Origin: Verrucomicrobiales bacterium
Lineage (GTDB): Bacteria > Verrucomicrobiota > Verrucomicrobiia > Verrucomicrobiales > DEV007
NCBI GenBank assembly: GCA_007123695.1
Contig: SLGN01000424.1
Span: forward strand, 1 to 5,581
DNA: 5,581 nucleotides
Direction: 5' to 3'
Shown: piece after piece, positions 5,551 to 5,581 of the stretch
Layout of the letters: every line of letters starts with the position of its first letter
Position numbering within the stretch: the first letter of the stretch is position 1
The notes under the pieces: generated by a model
Database searches by the model: none
The model's input: only the letters and a program-made list of their open reading frames with translations
Told to the model about the DNA's origin: nothing
Position numbers and translations under genes: made by a program

Positions 5551-5580
5551 TCCACCATCCGGAAATCCGCGCTCGCGAGC
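5551..5580 (-). repeat. 30-bp direct repeat, copy 2 (upstream of the tryptophan-rich gene)
   Basis: This copy begins TCCACCATCCGGAAATCCGC on the plus strand and ends with the 10-bp palindrome GCTCGCGAGC at 5571-5580. It lies 16 bases upstream of ATG 5534. It matches 4328-4357 at 26 of 30 positions, so the two copies bracket the 4440-5534 gene. The window ends one base after it, so its full extent cannot be seen. Confidence 0.8.
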
Positions 5581-5581
5581 A

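Noticed and set aside
4328..5580. Composite transposon with the two 30-bp repeats as ends
   Set aside because: The repeats are direct, only 26/30 identical, and no transposase or target-site duplication lies between or beside them.

Overview
This is a GC-rich bacterial window whose gene content points to the Planctomycetes-Verrucomicrobia (PVC) group, most likely a verrucomicrobium. The evidence is a Tat-exported DUF1501 protein of the type abundant in those phyla, two other exported proteins of unknown function, an RppH whose opening residues look like verrucomicrobial versions, gene starts without clear Shine-Dalgarno sequences, and an intergenic array of ATCAGCG-type decamers. The assignment rests on recall of these families, not on a search.

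Layout, left to right. Positions 7-486 (minus) encode the Nudix RNA pyrophosphohydrolase RppH. A 118-bp divergent intergenic region separates it from a plus-strand gene (605-1168) for a small membrane-anchored protein with a probable NTF2-like domain. That gene converges on a minus-strand gene (1187-2566) for a secreted protein with an N-terminal beta-sandwich-like part and a probable beta-propeller. From 2561 to 2835 lies the most unusual structure: two decamer-repeat arms of opposite orientation, with nine ATCAGC/GCTGAT-type cores each, around a unique 57-bp centre. The left arm runs into the propeller gene and supplies its predicted start codon. Next come the DUF1501 gene (2862-4280, minus) and a tryptophan-rich secreted protein of unknown function (4440-5534, minus).

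The three minus-strand genes 4440-5534, 2862-4280 and 1187-2566 all face left and all encode exported proteins. They could be read in the order W-rich protein, DUF1501 protein, propeller protein. However, the gaps of about 160 and 295 bp, both filled with repeats, argue against one tight operon. A 30-bp direct repeat (26/30 identical) precedes both the W-rich gene and the DUF1501 gene, and the similarity appears to continue as far as an ATG. Ahead of DUF1501 this ATG opens a 13-codon reading frame that overlaps the DUF1501 start as ATGA.

I see no mobile-element gene, CRISPR array, tRNA or rRNA. The main candidates for something undescribed are the divergent decamer array and its intrusion into a start codon, the duplicated upstream element, and the unrecognised tryptophan-rich protein.
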